Assembly (NCBI GenBank): GCA_951640165.1
Contig: OX621249.1
Coordinates: 26,207,201-26,271,200, forward strand
Length of the DNA stretch: 64,000 nucleotides
Source of the DNA: Pseudoips prasinana
Taxonomy: Eukaryota; Arthropoda; Insecta; Lepidoptera; Nolidae
Direction of reading: 5' to 3'
Position numbers and translations under genes: made by a program
Part shown: in pieces, positions 1 to 10,472 of the stretch
Layout of the letters: every line of letters begins with the position of its first letter
Position numbering within the stretch: the stretch's first letter is position 1
The notes under the pieces: generated by a model
Told to the model about the DNA's origin: nothing
What the model saw: the letters and a program-made list of their open reading frames with translations, nothing else
Databases searched by the model: none

Positions 1-136
1 TGTCCTGAGTCTGGGTGTAATTACCCACATATATAAGTACGTATTTACAAAAAAAAAGTAGTCTATCAGTTTTCCGGTTTCCATAAAACAAGCTATAGGT
101 ATTTAGTTTGGGATCAGATGGTAGTATGTGAATATG
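1..136 (+). mobile_element. SINE-B, 3' part cut by window edge
   Basis: The 3' body of SINE-B is present: the tgtcctgagtctgggtgtaa segment, the step 'acgtatttacaaaa', then 'tagtttgggatcagatgg'. The tRNA-like head lies outside the window. It is followed directly by a SINE-A copy. Confidence 0.7.
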
Positions 137-142
137 ATATAC

Positions 143-396
143 GGTCACCGTAGCCTAGTTGGTAGTGCTCCTGCTTACGAAGCTGGTGGTGCTGGGTTCG
201 AATCCCGGTAAGTGCAAATATTTGTGTGATGAGCACAAATATTTGTTTCTGAGTCATGGATGTTTCCTATGTATATAAGTATTTATCTATCTATATAAGT
301 ATGTATATCGTCGCCTCGTGACCCATAGTACAAGCTTTGCTTAGTTTGGGGCTAGGATGATCTGTGTAACATTGCCCGAGATATTATTATTATTAT
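143..396 (+). mobile_element. SINE-A, full-length tRNA-derived SINE
   Basis: The head has a pol III A box (TAGCCTAGTTGG) and B box (GGTTCGAATCC) at tRNA spacing. The rest is a non-tRNA body shared with copies near 32163, 46745 and (minus) 22644, ending in an ATT-rich tail. The head is tRNA-like, but the constant 180 bp body shared between copies shows it is a SINE and not a tRNA gene. Confidence 0.85.
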
Positions 397-609
397 ATTA
401 TGTGCCTTTATGTAGCTCGTTGACATACTCGAATATACTTCAGTGCATGACTGGAATATAGGTCGGTTAAATACTCAAATGTCTGGTGAAATAGTGGAGA
501 GGTGTAGGATAGTGCGGTGAATTCCTAAATTCTGATTCTTGCATCTACTTATTTCATGTTTGCGGTATGTGTAAGATCGCCCTTATACCTAAGTATATAG
601 ATATTATTA
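397..609. other. Unique A/T-rich spacer before mariner
   Basis: No repeat or coding signal recognised. The last two bases (608-609, TA) are the left target-site duplication of the mariner element. Confidence 0.5.
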
Positions 610-634
610 GGTCTTTACCTATGAAATTGCCGTT
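610..634 (+). repeat. mariner left terminal inverted repeat
   Basis: 25 bp, identical to the reverse complement of 1867-1891. The likely transposase binding and cleavage site. Confidence 0.92.
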
Positions 635-796
635 CTGCAGTACTGGCCATTTCAAATCAAAATAATTTTTGTTTGGCTAAGAATTCTAATTTCAAATTAA
701 TTTTATTTTAAAAACATGGATTCTTTTTTCCAAAAGTAGTCATTTCTTTATTGATTAGTGTTACATTTTCATCGCATTTCAATCTTTTTCGTCATC

Positions 797-1816
797 ATGG
801 ATACGTTAAAAATTCGAGTAATTATGGAATATGAGTACCGTCGTGGCAGCAACGCGGCACAAGCGGCACGCAACATCAACGACGTTTACGGAGCTAACAC
901 TACAAACCAACGCACCACCTGTTATTGGTTTGCTCGCTTCCGTTCTGGAAATTTCGACCTGAAAAATGAACCTCGCGGTCGTCCGAAGACTTTGGTCGAC
1001 AATGACGAATTAAAGGCGGTTGTGGAAGCTGATGATACACAATCTACGGCTGAATTAGCAGCAGCTTTCGACGTTAGCGTCAAAACAATATTGGTCCATT
1101 TGCGTCAAATTGGCAAGGTAAAAAAGCTTGACAAATGGGTGCCCCACGAACTCAATGATCGCCAGCGCGAAGTACGCGTCGAGACGTGCCTTGCACTGCT
1201 CAACAGACACACAAATGAAGGAATTTTGAACCGCATTGTTACCTGCGATGAAAAATGGATTCTGTTTGATAACCGCAAGCGCTCAGCAAGTTGGTTGGAT
1301 CCTGGTTCAGCACCTAAACAATGCCCTAAACGAAAACTTACCCCTAGAAAAGTGATGGTCACTGTTTGGTGGTCTAGCGCCGGTGTGATTCATCACAGCT
1401 TCTTACCAAACGGGGTGAGCATTACTGCAGATGTGTACTGTGAAGAACTGAGCACAATGATGGAGAAGCTGGCGCATCTCCAACCAGCATTGGTCAATCG
1501 CTCGTCTCCGCTGCTCCTGCACGACAACGCGCGACCTCATACTGCACAGCAGACGGTCTCCAAGTTGCAAGAACTGGGGTTGGAAGCTCTCCGTCATCCG
1601 CCCTACTCACCAGACCTTGCGCCTACAGACTACTACTTTTTCCAGAATTTGGATAACTTCTTGGCGGGAAAAAAATTCAATACCCGAGAGGCAGTACAAA
1701 ATGCCTTTGAAGAATTTGTTGCCTCCCGTCCAGCTGATTTCTTTAAGAAGGGCATCAATAAACTGCCACTGCGATGGCAAAGATGCATTGATTGCATGGG
1801 TGATTACTTCGATTAA
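797..1816 (+). CDS. mariner transposase (DD34D), intact
   Basis: A 339-residue transposase that would cut and paste this element. The start chosen is the ATG at 797 (MDTLKIRVIM), because the family N-terminus begins there. An in-frame ATG at 758 would add 13 unrelated residues. The N-terminal half holds two helix-turn-helix regions, including NEPRGRP (residues 57-63) between them and the family motif WVPHEL (114-119). The catalytic triad is visible: D151 in TCDEKW, D243 in HDNARPH and D278 in YSPDLAPTDYY, with 34 residues between the last two, so it is DD34D. Length equals the usual mariner size (about 340-350). Wording such as IGKVKKLDKWVPHEL resembles the cecropia/Hsmar1-like group more than irritans; that assignment is from memory of the family. 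No internal stop or frameshift. Confidence 0.95.
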   Translation: MDTLKIRVIMEYEYRRGSNAAQAARNINDVYGANTTNQRTTCYWFARFRSGNFDLKNEPRGRPKTLVDNDELKAVVEADDTQSTAELAAAFDVSVKTILVHLRQIGKVKKLDKWVPHELNDRQREVRVETCLALLNRHTNEGILNRIVTCDEKWILFDNRKRSASWLDPGSAPKQCPKRKLTPRKVMVTVWWSSAGVIHHSFLPNGVSITADVYCEELSTMMEKLAHLQPALVNRSSPLLLHDNARPHTAQQTVSKLQELGLEALRHPPYSPDLAPTDYYFFQNLDNFLAGKKFNTREAVQNAFEEFVASRPADFFKKGINKLPLRWQRCIDCMGDYFD

Positions 1817-1866
1817 TACAAATAAAAAAATTCATGAAAAAAATTCGTTTAAATTTTTTCATACAA

Positions 1867-1891
1867 AACGGCAATTTCATAGGTAAAGACC
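1867..1891 (-). repeat. mariner right terminal inverted repeat
   Basis: Reverse complement of 610-634. The TA at 1892-1893 is the target duplication. Confidence 0.92.
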
Positions 1892-2202
1892 TATTATAAA
1901 CCTGTTACGTAAAAAAACTTTTGTTATACAACTTTTCTACAAATAGGTAAATAATTACATATTATGTAACGACTATTATTATCGGCGGAACCAATTGAAT
2001 GTCACAATGCGAATAGGTCTCTCGTTTGATATTATGAGTGTTACCACATACACCCGGTGGCTAATAAATATTATTCACGGATAGTGTAGTCTTTTAGTAA
2101 GTCTATAATCACCGCGTTTCTAATTTTTATGTAATTTTTTACACCAATTGGAAGAAATAAATAAAAATCGCACATTATTAAAGTTATTTTTAAGTATTTG
2201 CG

Positions 2203-2575
2203 TCCTCCTATTTCTGTTGTAGCAGGCTCAAAATAAGTCTGGATATGGCTAGCTTCTGAAATGTCAACATACCTCAAATTGTGAAGGACCAGCAGCCAAA
2301 GTGCTATTTTCAGCTAATCTTAATCGTTGAGTTTTCCTTCTACTATTGTGGCAGGTTCATAATTTGTCTGATTATGGCTAGCTGGAGAATGTCACCATAC
2401 CTCAAATTGTAAGGAACTTTGTAGCCAAGGTGTTATTTTCAGCTAATCTTAATCCTTCCCTTTTCCTATTTCTATTTTAGGAGGCTCACAATTTGATTGG
2501 TTATGGCTAGCTTCTAGAATGTCAACATACCACAAATTGTAAGGAACCAGTACCTAGCCAATGTGGTAAGACCAG
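2203..2575. repeat. Tandem repeat, three ~125-bp units
   Basis: Three diverged consecutive units share the order: 'tcctatttct' start, 'aggctcaaaat' block, 'atggctagcttct', 'tgtcaacatacctcaaattg', then 'agctaatcttaat' (absent from the last, partial unit). No coding potential. Confidence 0.85.
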
Positions 2576-2607
2576 GTGTCATATTTTATCGTACTTCTCT
2601 ACAATCT

Positions 2608-2882
2608 AATGTCCTCCTAGCCGAATTTCGGACACGGCGGCCAGTCTCAACAGAGATTAGCCATCTGCGCGGGTCATATTATAGTGTGTGCGCAAGTGTG
2701 TGCGCAAACACTGGAGCACTTTCTATTCCATCACTCTCATGATCCGATGGGACGCCTAGCGAGACGACCGGAAAGAGGCCAGGCACAGGACCGTCGGCTT
2801 TACGTGCTCTCCGAGGCAGAGGGGTATAATACCGCCATCTCCCAGACTTCGGGCTGATGCTGAGAATTTTTTTCTTTTTTCT
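2608..2882 (-). mobile_element. SINE-D fragment lacking its tRNA head
   Basis: Body of SINE-D in reverse orientation (starts 'aatgtcctcctagccgaatt' on the plus strand and runs to 'gctgagaatttttttc'). The tRNA-like promoter segment, present in the copy at 11973-12345, is missing. Confidence 0.75.
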
Positions 2883-2889
2883 TAGGGTT

Positions 2890-3068
2890 TATATATCTAT
2901 ATATATAAAAATCAATGCCACTTTTCGTTGTAATGTTATAACTCAACAACGCCTTTACCGATTTGGTTAATTTTGGTCTTGAATTATTCGTGGAAGTCCA
3001 GGGAAGGTTTGTACGTAGAGAAAATTTAAAAAATTCTTGAAAAAGCGTAAAATCAACATCTTTTAGCA
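2890..3068 (+). mobile_element. Helitron-like fragment without 3' end
   Basis: Starts with a tctatatatataaaaatc block and continues with 'ataactcaacaacgcc' and 'accgatttggttaattttgg', wording shared with short lepidopteran Helitrons. The terminal hairpin and CTAGT are absent. Confidence 0.4.
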
Positions 3069-3527
3069 ATTTAAAATATTTTTTTGTTTGAACAAATGAA
3101 CTTAATAATCATTTTTTTATTACTATGCCTTATACGTAGCCGCTATATTATATAGATTTTATTGCTTTCCACTGGATATAATTGCAATTAAAATAAATGT
3201 AACTATTATTATTAAGATATTATGTAATATAAATAGACTCGAACATCAATAAATATCGGAGTGGCAACAAGTTATACACAGAATGATGAGTTATGACACC
3301 CGGTTATTATGCTGTAAATACATCAATATTAATAATCTCCTGTCAAGTTGTCTTCCCACGAATTAAGCCATTTATTCATCACGTAAAAAAAACACAGAGC
3401 ATTATTTACGTAGTTGTAACAGACTCCACAATTTTTTGTCATCTCTTCATTTGAATTTACATGGAGATATGTCATATAAAATGGACATTAGATTCAATAT
3501 GTATGCTATTAATATATGCCTCGTATA
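3069..3527. other. A/T-rich spacer, nothing recognised
   Basis: No repeat family, splice-site pair or codon bias seen on either strand. Confidence 0.45.
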
Positions 3528-3768
3528 TGCCGCCTTGCTGTGTGGTGACGGCGAATATCAGAATATCATCACCCCATCTCATCCAGTGGGGGGCGTAGAA
3601 GTCGACCCGAGGGAATATCTACCAGAGGATGGGCAGCACCTTCCTTCTGTGTACTATGACCCTCTTACTGCGTTCGCCTACCCGTCTGACAAGCGTTGTG
3701 ATTATGGCATATCTCCCATGATGATTATTGGGGTGGCTTTTGCCCAGCTGTGGACTTTTTACCGATGT
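3528..3768 (+). mobile_element. tail-2 repeat copy
   Basis: Contains the family core 'catcaccccatctcatcc', 'gtcgacccgagggaatatct' and 'atggcatatctcccatgatg'. Eight copies occur in this window in both orientations. Others end in (ATG)n, like the RTE tails, so this is probably the 3' end of an RTE-type LINE or a SINE using its tail. The open frame across it is a by-product of the repeat. Confidence 0.7.
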
Positions 3769-3769
3769 T

Positions 3770-4079
3770 ATGCCTCGTTGGTCTAGCGGTAGCGTGTTGA
3801 CCGCAGCTAATGAGGTCTGGCCAAAATGTGGGATAAGTTTAGAATAATTAAGAAACATTATCAATATCAGCCCGAAGTCTGGGAATTGGCGGTATACACC
3901 CTCTGAGAGCACGTAAAGCCGGTCGCAAATTTCCGGTCGTCTCGCTAGTCATACCATCAGATGAGCGTGATGGAATAAAAATTGCTCCTGTTCTTACGCA
4001 CTCACTTGTACACTATGATATAGTCTACTCTGAGACTGGCCACCGTGGCCGAAATTGGACCAAGAAGACATTATTATTA
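3770..4079 (+). mobile_element. SINE-D copy, degraded tRNA head
   Basis: Begins with the head TGCCTCGTTGGTCTAGCGGT, then the SINE-D body reversed relative to the minus copies, ending in a TATTATTAT tail. The B-box region is eroded compared with 11973-12345. Confidence 0.75.
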
Positions 4080-4249
4080 TATATTTACTAAACATATTTT
4101 GTACGTTCTATTTTTTTATACAGGATTTCTTTATAATGACACTGCTAATTAAAAAGTATTAGATAACTGGATATTTTTTTATTGATTTCTGAATGTCAAG
4201 ACTTCTTTACTGGTAAATGTCACTTTTAGAATAACTACTCTGAATATTA

Positions 4250-4560
4250 AACAAGTACGAGTCGAACTCGCCCACCGAGGATACAAATTTGTAGGTACAG
4301 ATTATAAATAGTACAAGAATCGTATAGAGGATATTTTTGCAACTTCAAGGGACTGTTAGACCTGAGTGTACGGTTTTAATTTCAACTCGATACTTCCAGG
4401 CGTTCCTTAAGACAAAGGTGTCTTGACAGACAAACAGACGGACGGTCGGACTGACGGACAAACGGATGGTCGGACGTACAGACGGACAGACAGACAACAA
4501 AGTGATCCTATAAGGGTTTCGTTTTTTTCTTTTGAAGGTACGGAACCCTAAACTTTGCGA
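4250..4560. repeat. Interspersed repeat with GACG/GACA-rich core
   Basis: Runs from 'acgagtcgaactcgcccacc' through a degenerate (GACGGACA)n array (4430-4500) to 'aaggtacggaaccct'. Related wording recurs at 53985-54190. It looks like a dispersed retroposon fragment with an internal microsatellite. Confidence 0.55.
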
Positions 4561-4629
4561 CTACACTCAGCTATTCGACTATGAATAGTGGTGTTGTAAT
4601 TCGCATGTATTTTATTTTTTGGTTATTGA

Positions 4630-5000
4630 CCCTGACTAAGCTAGAAGTCATGGATTCTATCCCCGGACAAATCTTTGTTCGATATGCACGATTATTTTTT
4701 CTGTGTCTGGGTGTAATTTAACGATAATATGTATCATCATCATCATCATCATATCAGCCGCAAGACGTCCACTGCTGGACAAAGGCCTCCCCCAAAGATC
4801 TCCACAATTGGCGGTCTTGCGCTATCCACATCCAGCGATTCCCAGCGACCCGCACAAGATCATCGGTCCATCTTGTAGGGGGCATGCCCACGCTATAATA
4901 TGTATGTATTTAGAAATATATAGGTATGTTTATCAGTTGTCTAGCTGCCTAATTTGTGGTAGTTCCAAGAAATTTATAGTACTAGTATAGTGTAGTTATA
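4630..5000 (+). mobile_element. SINE interrupted by an RTE tail
   Basis: A SINE related to the one at 43742-44100 (head remnant 'gtcatggattctatcccc', body 'ctgtgtctgggtgtaattta', end 'tatcagttgtctagc'). It is split at 4735-4894 by a shorter insertion. Confidence 0.6.
4735..4894 (-). mobile_element. RTE-like LINE 3' tail insertion with 11-bp TSD
   Basis: A 160-bp, 5'-truncated piece. Read on the minus strand it ends in (ATG)n and encodes words such as RQLWRSLGEAFVQQW, the C-terminus of RTE-like reverse transcriptases. It is flanked by the direct repeat ATAATATGTAT at 4724-4734 and 4895-4905, a target-site duplication. Confidence 0.85.
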
Positions 5001-5486
5001 AAATAGTATCTTCTGTGGAAACTCCTAACGTATATAAGATGTCTACATAACTGTTAAAGCATTTGATTTGACAAGCCCCATTGTTATGGTTGTATCAATT
5101 CTTTGTAATTATCTTGTCTTATGGGAATCAACGTATTGTAAGAAAATTGCATCATGCGCAAGGTCTTTCGTAAGTTATTATTACAAATCGCATGTATGAC
5201 TTTGGACAAGAATTATATTTATGCCGACAAGAATGTCAATGTCAACTACTTTATGATATGTAAATGTATTTATATATTACTTATAACAACTTGATTTTGT
5301 TGATTCTTACCAAATTTAAATATATATATTTGATAAATATCATAATATTAATACGTCATATATAAACTTTTGTATCCTTTTTACGTGGACGGAGGAGTAT
5401 GATATTTGAAACAGATATGATATTAGAAAGCTAATATTTTATATATGTATAGTATACTATAAATAATTTTAATATAAAAAACATTA
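5001..5486. other. A/T-rich spacer, nothing recognised
   Basis: Very A/T-rich; no family or coding signal. Confidence 0.45.
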
Positions 5487-5612
5487 CACACACAAAGCAT
5501 ACCCAGACTCAGAACAACTACTAATGGATCACACAAATAGTTGTCATGTGCGGAAATCGAACCCGGGTCCTAAAATAGCGAGGCAACTGTCTTAACCGCT
5601 GCGCCACACGTA
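5487..5612 (-). mobile_element. SINE-C copy
   Basis: On the minus strand it starts with GTGTGGCGCAGCGGTTAAGA (A box) and has a B box GGTTCGATTTCC, then the shared body 'tgacaactatttgtgtgatc'. Flanked by A/T-rich unique DNA. Confidence 0.8.
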
Positions 5613-6102
5613 TAACCTAAAAGTTTAATTCTGTTGAAAATTTAGTTTGATTTTTCACCAAATATTTTCTCATACATAAATATTATTTTATTTCTATTAA
5701 TTTAAATATTAGAGTATAGATGTAAGAGTACGAATATAAATCCTACTCTAGTTCTTCTTTTTGGCAATATTTGAGCATACAGATGCTCTTATATCGCCAA
5801 AATTAAAAAAAAACACAATTAGCTTTGTATTTTTCTCCATAGAAAGAAAATATAAAGTGGGCTCTAATCATTTCCTATTTTCCATGTCATCAGAATATAG
5901 TAAATCTACACTTTAAACATTATTTTTATTTTTTTTAAATAATCGTTTTGGTGAATTTGCGCACTCTCGCGATATATATCCGTCTGTCAACAGGCGTTAA
6001 TAAAGTAATCATATTATACCGCTCGAGCTCGCTAAGTGGGCTGCTATAATTACATTAATAGCTACTAAGGCGTGCCTAAAATATGCCCTCTTCATTGACC
6101 AT
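5613..6102. other. A/T-rich spacer, nothing recognised
   Basis: No supported feature. A short 'ttcttctttttggcaatatt' pyrimidine stretch is not followed by coding sequence. Confidence 0.45.
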
Positions 6103-6345
6103 TGCCCGCCGTGACTCAGTTGGTAGTGAACCTGATTTACGATTCAAAGGTTGCGGTTTCAATCCCCGCACATAAACAAATATTTATTTGTTTTGGTATA
6201 GGTATTTTCTGTGTACCCACAGTAATGGACTGTGGAAAACAAAACAAATATCTAGTATTCATAGTATAAACTTTGCTTAGTTTAGGGTTAAGGCTAGATG
6301 GCTCTCTCTATTATGCCCCGGATATTTATTTATTTTTAAGGTACC
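6103..6345 (+). mobile_element. Diverged tRNA-derived SINE
   Basis: Head 'gccgtgactcagttggtagt' with a weak B box (GGTTTCAATCCCC), then 'aaacaaatatttatttg' and the 3' words 'aaactttgcttagtttaggg' shared with SINE-A. Probably an older relative of SINE-A. Confidence 0.65.
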
Positions 6346-7149
6346 TAAGGCCTTAATCTAATTTGCTTAATCAGCTCTTCAGTTGTCTACTTAAGTATGG
6401 GACATCTACGCCCGTTAATAACACAATTCAGTTTCAACTTAATACACTATTAAATATGGTGTAAATTTGAGAAATATATACTCTTAGAAAGTGTAGTCGA
6501 TAGTCAAGTTTGTATCAACTTAGGCACCTACTGAATATTCGAAATATATTTATTATGCAAAAGAAAGTTATTATACAATGACTGGTCGTAATCTTGACGG
6601 CTTCAGTTGAATAGCTGGTAGTTTGCTCAGTACTAAATTCTTAATAATCATTATATCTTTATGATAATTAAAATATTCTTCAATCAATGTAAGTTTCCAT
6701 AGTTAGTGTTGGTCTTTACTTTGTTCAGTTTTATGTATAGTGCTACTTATGTTTTTTCACTATTTTTGTTACAGTTCGTGTATATATATCTCTCTATTTT
6801 TAACATGTCGTTTACAGTTAGCCTCGAAGCAGCATACCCACATTCTCGGGGCTACCTCCATCAGGCGCCAAGAGAAGTCCACGGCGGCGGCAGGTTAGTT
6901 TTAGTCGGTACGAGTCCGATATACCCACCCGTACACATTTTTTGCGGGAAGCAAGCGTACGCATTCGCGATGCCTTATTAAAAATAAGTAATCCTTGGGG
7001 ATTCCCTCATATCCCGTAATGTCCCCAACTGCGAGGATCTATAATACGTTTCAACCACATAAACAACTGACAACAAAAGGAAGAAATAACTTATTCAGTT
7101 GTCTCCATAATCTAAATAAACTCAATGACAAATTATACTTAATATAACA
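6346..7149. other. Gene-free spacer
   Basis: Mostly A/T-rich. The stretch 6800-6960 is more G/C-balanced and opens a 91-codon frame (from 6706). It has a hydrophobic start but no recognisable domain and no homologous look, so it is not called a gene. Confidence 0.4.
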
Positions 7150-7804
7150 TCCTGGGACATTATTTACACACGGCCATCTAATTCTGAACTAAGCAGAGCT
7201 TGTACTATAGAAACCAGATAAGTGATATACTTCATATAGAACATGTAACGTAATTAACGCACACCCTCAAATACCCCAATTAGAATATTATGTTGTAATC
7301 ATAATAGATACACTGAATTTATAATTTAACATGTATATGCATAATTATTAACTAAATTAGTTTCTTGGAATAAAAATTATTTTTCTTTATTTTGTATTGA
7401 ATGATGGAATTTGTATGAATTCAAATAAAACTGAGATTTATAAGTCTTATTACTTTGACTTACGGTCCATTCCAATTGGTTTTGACCCTACAGGGTTGAT
7501 ATGACAATAATTTCCGTAGTTTTAATTATTTTGGAATAAAAAATTACCAATATTAAAAATGATAGAAATCGATTCAGTAAAGGATTCGGAACAAACTATT
7601 TTCAGGAAGTGCGATAATTACGTTACATGTTGTATAATACTTGCTTTTGTAAATACATACTTATATCGACAAATTAACACCAAAACAGGACAAACAGACA
7701 TGTTCATGCACACAAATATCTGTCCCGGTTCCACCCAATGGAATGATTCCAAAATGGAACCCACGACATCCGGCGTGAAAAGCAAGCATTTGCCAACCAC
7801 GTTT
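7150..7804 (-). mobile_element. SINE-B halves separated by 400 bp
   Basis: 7150-7245 carries the reversed 3' half (cctgggacattatttacaca through 'gatatacttcatat') and 7640-7804 the reversed 5' half, with its B box region and head. The two halves are in the right order and orientation to be one SINE-B split by about 395 bp of A/T-rich sequence. The insert has no clear termini. Confidence 0.55.
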
Positions 7805-8195
7805 AATATATCTATTCTAATTTGACATCATCATAATTCTGATGCTCAATTTAAGTATTCTATGTTGTTACTTCCAACTGGGGCAAGTTAGTTTGGAGCG
7901 CAATTGTATACCTACGTACAACCTTGTACACTTAAATTAGGCTGTAAGTGTATTTATCATCCGAATTAAGTAGGAGGTATCTACTAGACCACCTACTACA
8001 CATTATAATGCATGGAATAATGAAATTACATCACAGTAATCATGCCGCTTGTTATACAAACATTACGGCAACACACAGACAGATTCATTAGTTACAAAGA
8101 TATATGTGGGAGCACAATTCAATAGTTCATTTTACAGGGTTGGCCGTGTTTGTAGAATGGTAAATAATTAATCAAAGTTATTTATGGAATGTATT

Positions 8196-8285
8196 TATAC
8201 ATACATACATACATACATAGACTCACGCCTGTTTCCCAGAGGGGTAGGCAGAGACAACGGATTTCCATTTGTCACGAGTGTATTT
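8196..8285 (+). repeat. (ACAT)n plus 'cacgcctgtttccc' repeat
   Basis: A short (ACAT)n microsatellite leads into 'tagactcacgcctgtttccc' and 'aggggtaggcagagacaac'. The same unit recurs at 32923-33000 and, reversed, at 49310-49390. Confidence 0.75.
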
Positions 8286-8550
8286 ATGATTAATAAATAA
8301 GCAAAACTCTATCAAATTTATGTATATTTAGGAATATTGCCGGAAAATATCCCCTAACTATATACGATAGAGACCTATAATTGGCCTACTGTTTTATATT
8401 TCCATTTTTTCTATACGCTTCCAAGTGTTGTTGGTCTTCCAAATAAAATTTAATAAAAAAATATGATAGAGAGACTTTACCTTCACCCTTATTCACTTTT
8501 TATTTTTATTTTATTTTATATAGAAGGTACAGTTACAGATATCAGATTTA

Positions 8551-8720
8551 TCTACTATATAAAAATAAGTCGGGTTTTCCTTCCTGACGCTATAACTCCA
8601 GAACGCACGAACCGATTTCCACGGTTTTGCATTCGTTGGAAAGGTCCCGGGCTCCGTGAGGTTTATAGCAAAGAAAATTTATAAAATTTAACGCGGGTAA
8701 CACCGCGGGGCACAGCTAGT
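8551..8720 (+). mobile_element. Heli-170, short non-autonomous Helitron
   Basis: Exactly 170 bp, starts TC (TCTACTATATAAAAATAAGT) and ends with a hairpin GCGGGT/ACACCGC followed by CACAGCTAGT. 5' TC, a 3' hairpin and terminal CTRRT are Helitron hallmarks; it lies between A and A/T-rich flank. The same 170-bp unit is present reversed at 17809-17978. Confidence 0.85.
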
Positions 8721-9400
8721 ATAATATAAAGTATACAACTATATTAATAACTTGTGAGTGAATCTGAAATCCAGTTACAGCTGTACCTACCACTTGTAGT
8801 AGACAATACTTCGTTGTAAGTTAAATTAGAGTTGATCTAAAGGAATACAATTTAGTTAATAAGTACAATTAGATGTAAGTTAATTACTATTAGAATTTGT
8901 TATATTGAAGTAGAAAATATTTGAATGTGCTGAATTTGTCATGAAATATATCTTTGTGTGAGCAAATAGCATTATAATTTCTACACATTCTATAAACTTC
9001 TCTCTCTTTTATATTTAAAAAGTATTCGTAATATGTATCCTTTATTTATTAGCATTTAAAATTCTTTTAGGATATGTACCAACGTTTTTTTATATTATCG
9101 CGGCTTGAAGGTCTTAATTACGCAAGCAAATTTGTTATGTGGTCATTAACTCGTAAATAAAAATGAATCACCGAAATGTATGTACGTTCATAACTTCCAA
9201 ACGACCGGACCAAATTGGACAAATATTTCTTTTATGTGTTCTTTATAGTTAGGACAAGGTATGTATGAAAAAAGAAATAGCAAAAATTTTAAAGATATTA
9301 CAGTACAGTGAGATGTTGTTTTTTTTTGTTTTGGTGGATGTAAAAAACATGTAAGAAGCACTATTTGTTTTCTCTCCGGATGAAAAAAAGAAAAATGTTG
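8721..9400. other. A/T-rich spacer, nothing recognised
   Basis: No coding or repeat signal beyond low complexity. Confidence 0.45.
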
Positions 9401-9402
9401 TA

Positions 9403-9537
9403 CAGACGCCAGCATATCCAGCTACCCCGATCTGTCAAATTTCTTTTATAAATTTTCAATTCTATCATATAAGTATAAGGTTCACTTTCAATTGGGGAAA
9501 TTTGACAGATTGGGGTAGCTTTATGTGCTGGCGTCTG
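9403..9537. mobile_element. MITE-135 copy 1
   Basis: 135-bp element with TA on both sides (9401-9402, 9538-9539). Terminal inverted repeats of about 40 bp start CAGACGCCAGCA and contain 'cccaatctgtcaaattt'-type sequence. No coding capacity. TA duplication and long inverted repeats suggest mobilisation by a Tc1/mariner-like transposase. Confidence 0.9.
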
Positions 9538-9620
9538 TACATTAAAATGCATTAAAATAATTGTTAAAATATTACACTTGAGACAGTATCGACGGCAAAA
9601 AAATATGGCGGTTCAGCTAG

Positions 9621-9802
9621 TCACACTGATAATATAAAGGCTAAAGTTTGTGAGTGTGTTGATGTGTGATGTTTGTCACTCTTTCACGCAAAAACTACCA
9701 GACGGATTTTGATGAAACTTTGTAGTTATATAACTTATACATATATTCGAATAACACTAGCAATTTATAAAGTTTAACGCCGGTAGAACCGCGGGACATA
9801 GT
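9621..9802 (+). mobile_element. Short Helitron, decayed end
   Basis: TC start, 'aaggctaaagtttgtgagtg' and 'gatgaaactttgtagt' blocks, then the 3' hairpin (CCGGTAGAACCGC) and a decayed terminus ACATAGT in place of ACAGCTAGT. Confidence 0.7.
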
Positions 9803-10191
9803 ATTATATAAAGAGTAATAATATAATATACTATTAGACAATATGATTTATTATTTAATTGAAACTTACTAACATCTGCGTAAGTCGATCGAGTTACACA
9901 ATTCACGTGTTCGCGCTCAAATATTCGTGCTCGCGTGGTGTTATTTATCCAAACGTATTACAAATAATTTCGTGTAAAACAGCGTTAAATAACCGCGATG
10001 CTTCAATAACCAGTATACATCAGTGTGCGTGTGCACTAAGTAGGTAGTCAATGCAAAGAAAAAATATAAATATGAACAATCCGACCACTTCATTTGAACT
10101 GTCGTGGCGCTAGTGTCCACTTTAATTTGAAGAGTTCTGACATTTGCGCCTAACCTAACATTTGCAAATGCAAATAATTACAGGTACAATA
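9803..10191. other. Spacer with a CpG-richer patch
   Basis: 9870-10030 contains more CpG than its surroundings ('gtgttcgcgctcaaatattc'). It could be an untranslated first exon, but no promoter, donor or coding frame is convincing. Confidence 0.35.
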
Positions 10192-10472
10192 TCTATACCT
10201 ATTATAAAATCGTAGGAAAGTCAAAACTGTACATTGAATTTTTTTTTAAAAGGATACTTGGGGCGTGATCTACAATCGATATCGAAGCCAAAAATATAGA
10301 TTTAGAATTATTTTCTGTTTGTCTGTAGTGGATTTACTTAAAATTTTAGATGAATATTACTAAGAGGTCGGGTCAACATATAGGCTACATATTATCATGC
10401 TATCACCTACGGGGGAGGAGCTGTGGTAATTTATAAAATTTAACGCGGGTAAAACCGCGGGGCACAGCTAGT
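10192..10472 (+). mobile_element. Heli-300, first of a head-to-tail pair
   Basis: Starts TCTATACCTATTATAAAATC, contains 'gatacttggggcgtgatcta' and ends with hairpin GCGGGTAAAACCGC plus GGGGCACAGCTAGT. The closing T is the opening T of the next copy. Confidence 0.85.

Larger units (their letters stand above)
610..1891 (+). mobile_element. Complete mariner (Tc1/mariner) transposon
   Basis: A 1,282-bp element flanked by TA on both sides (608-609 and 1892-1893), the duplication expected for Tc1/mariner. The ends are inverted repeats: both begin GGTCTTTACCTATGAAATTG and agree for 25 bp. The interior holds one unbroken transposase gene. Perfect termini and an open reading frame point to a recent, possibly still mobilisable insertion. 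Activity is inference. Confidence 0.95.

Noticed and set aside
143..219. tRNA gene at the head of SINE-A
   Set aside because: The boxes fit, but the same head plus the same 180-bp body recurs at 32163 and 46745, and the arms do not fold into a full cloverleaf with a matching acceptor stem that I could verify.
3436..3786. 116-codon open frame
   Set aside because: Coincides with a tail-2 repeat; the same wording occurs in both orientations at other loci.
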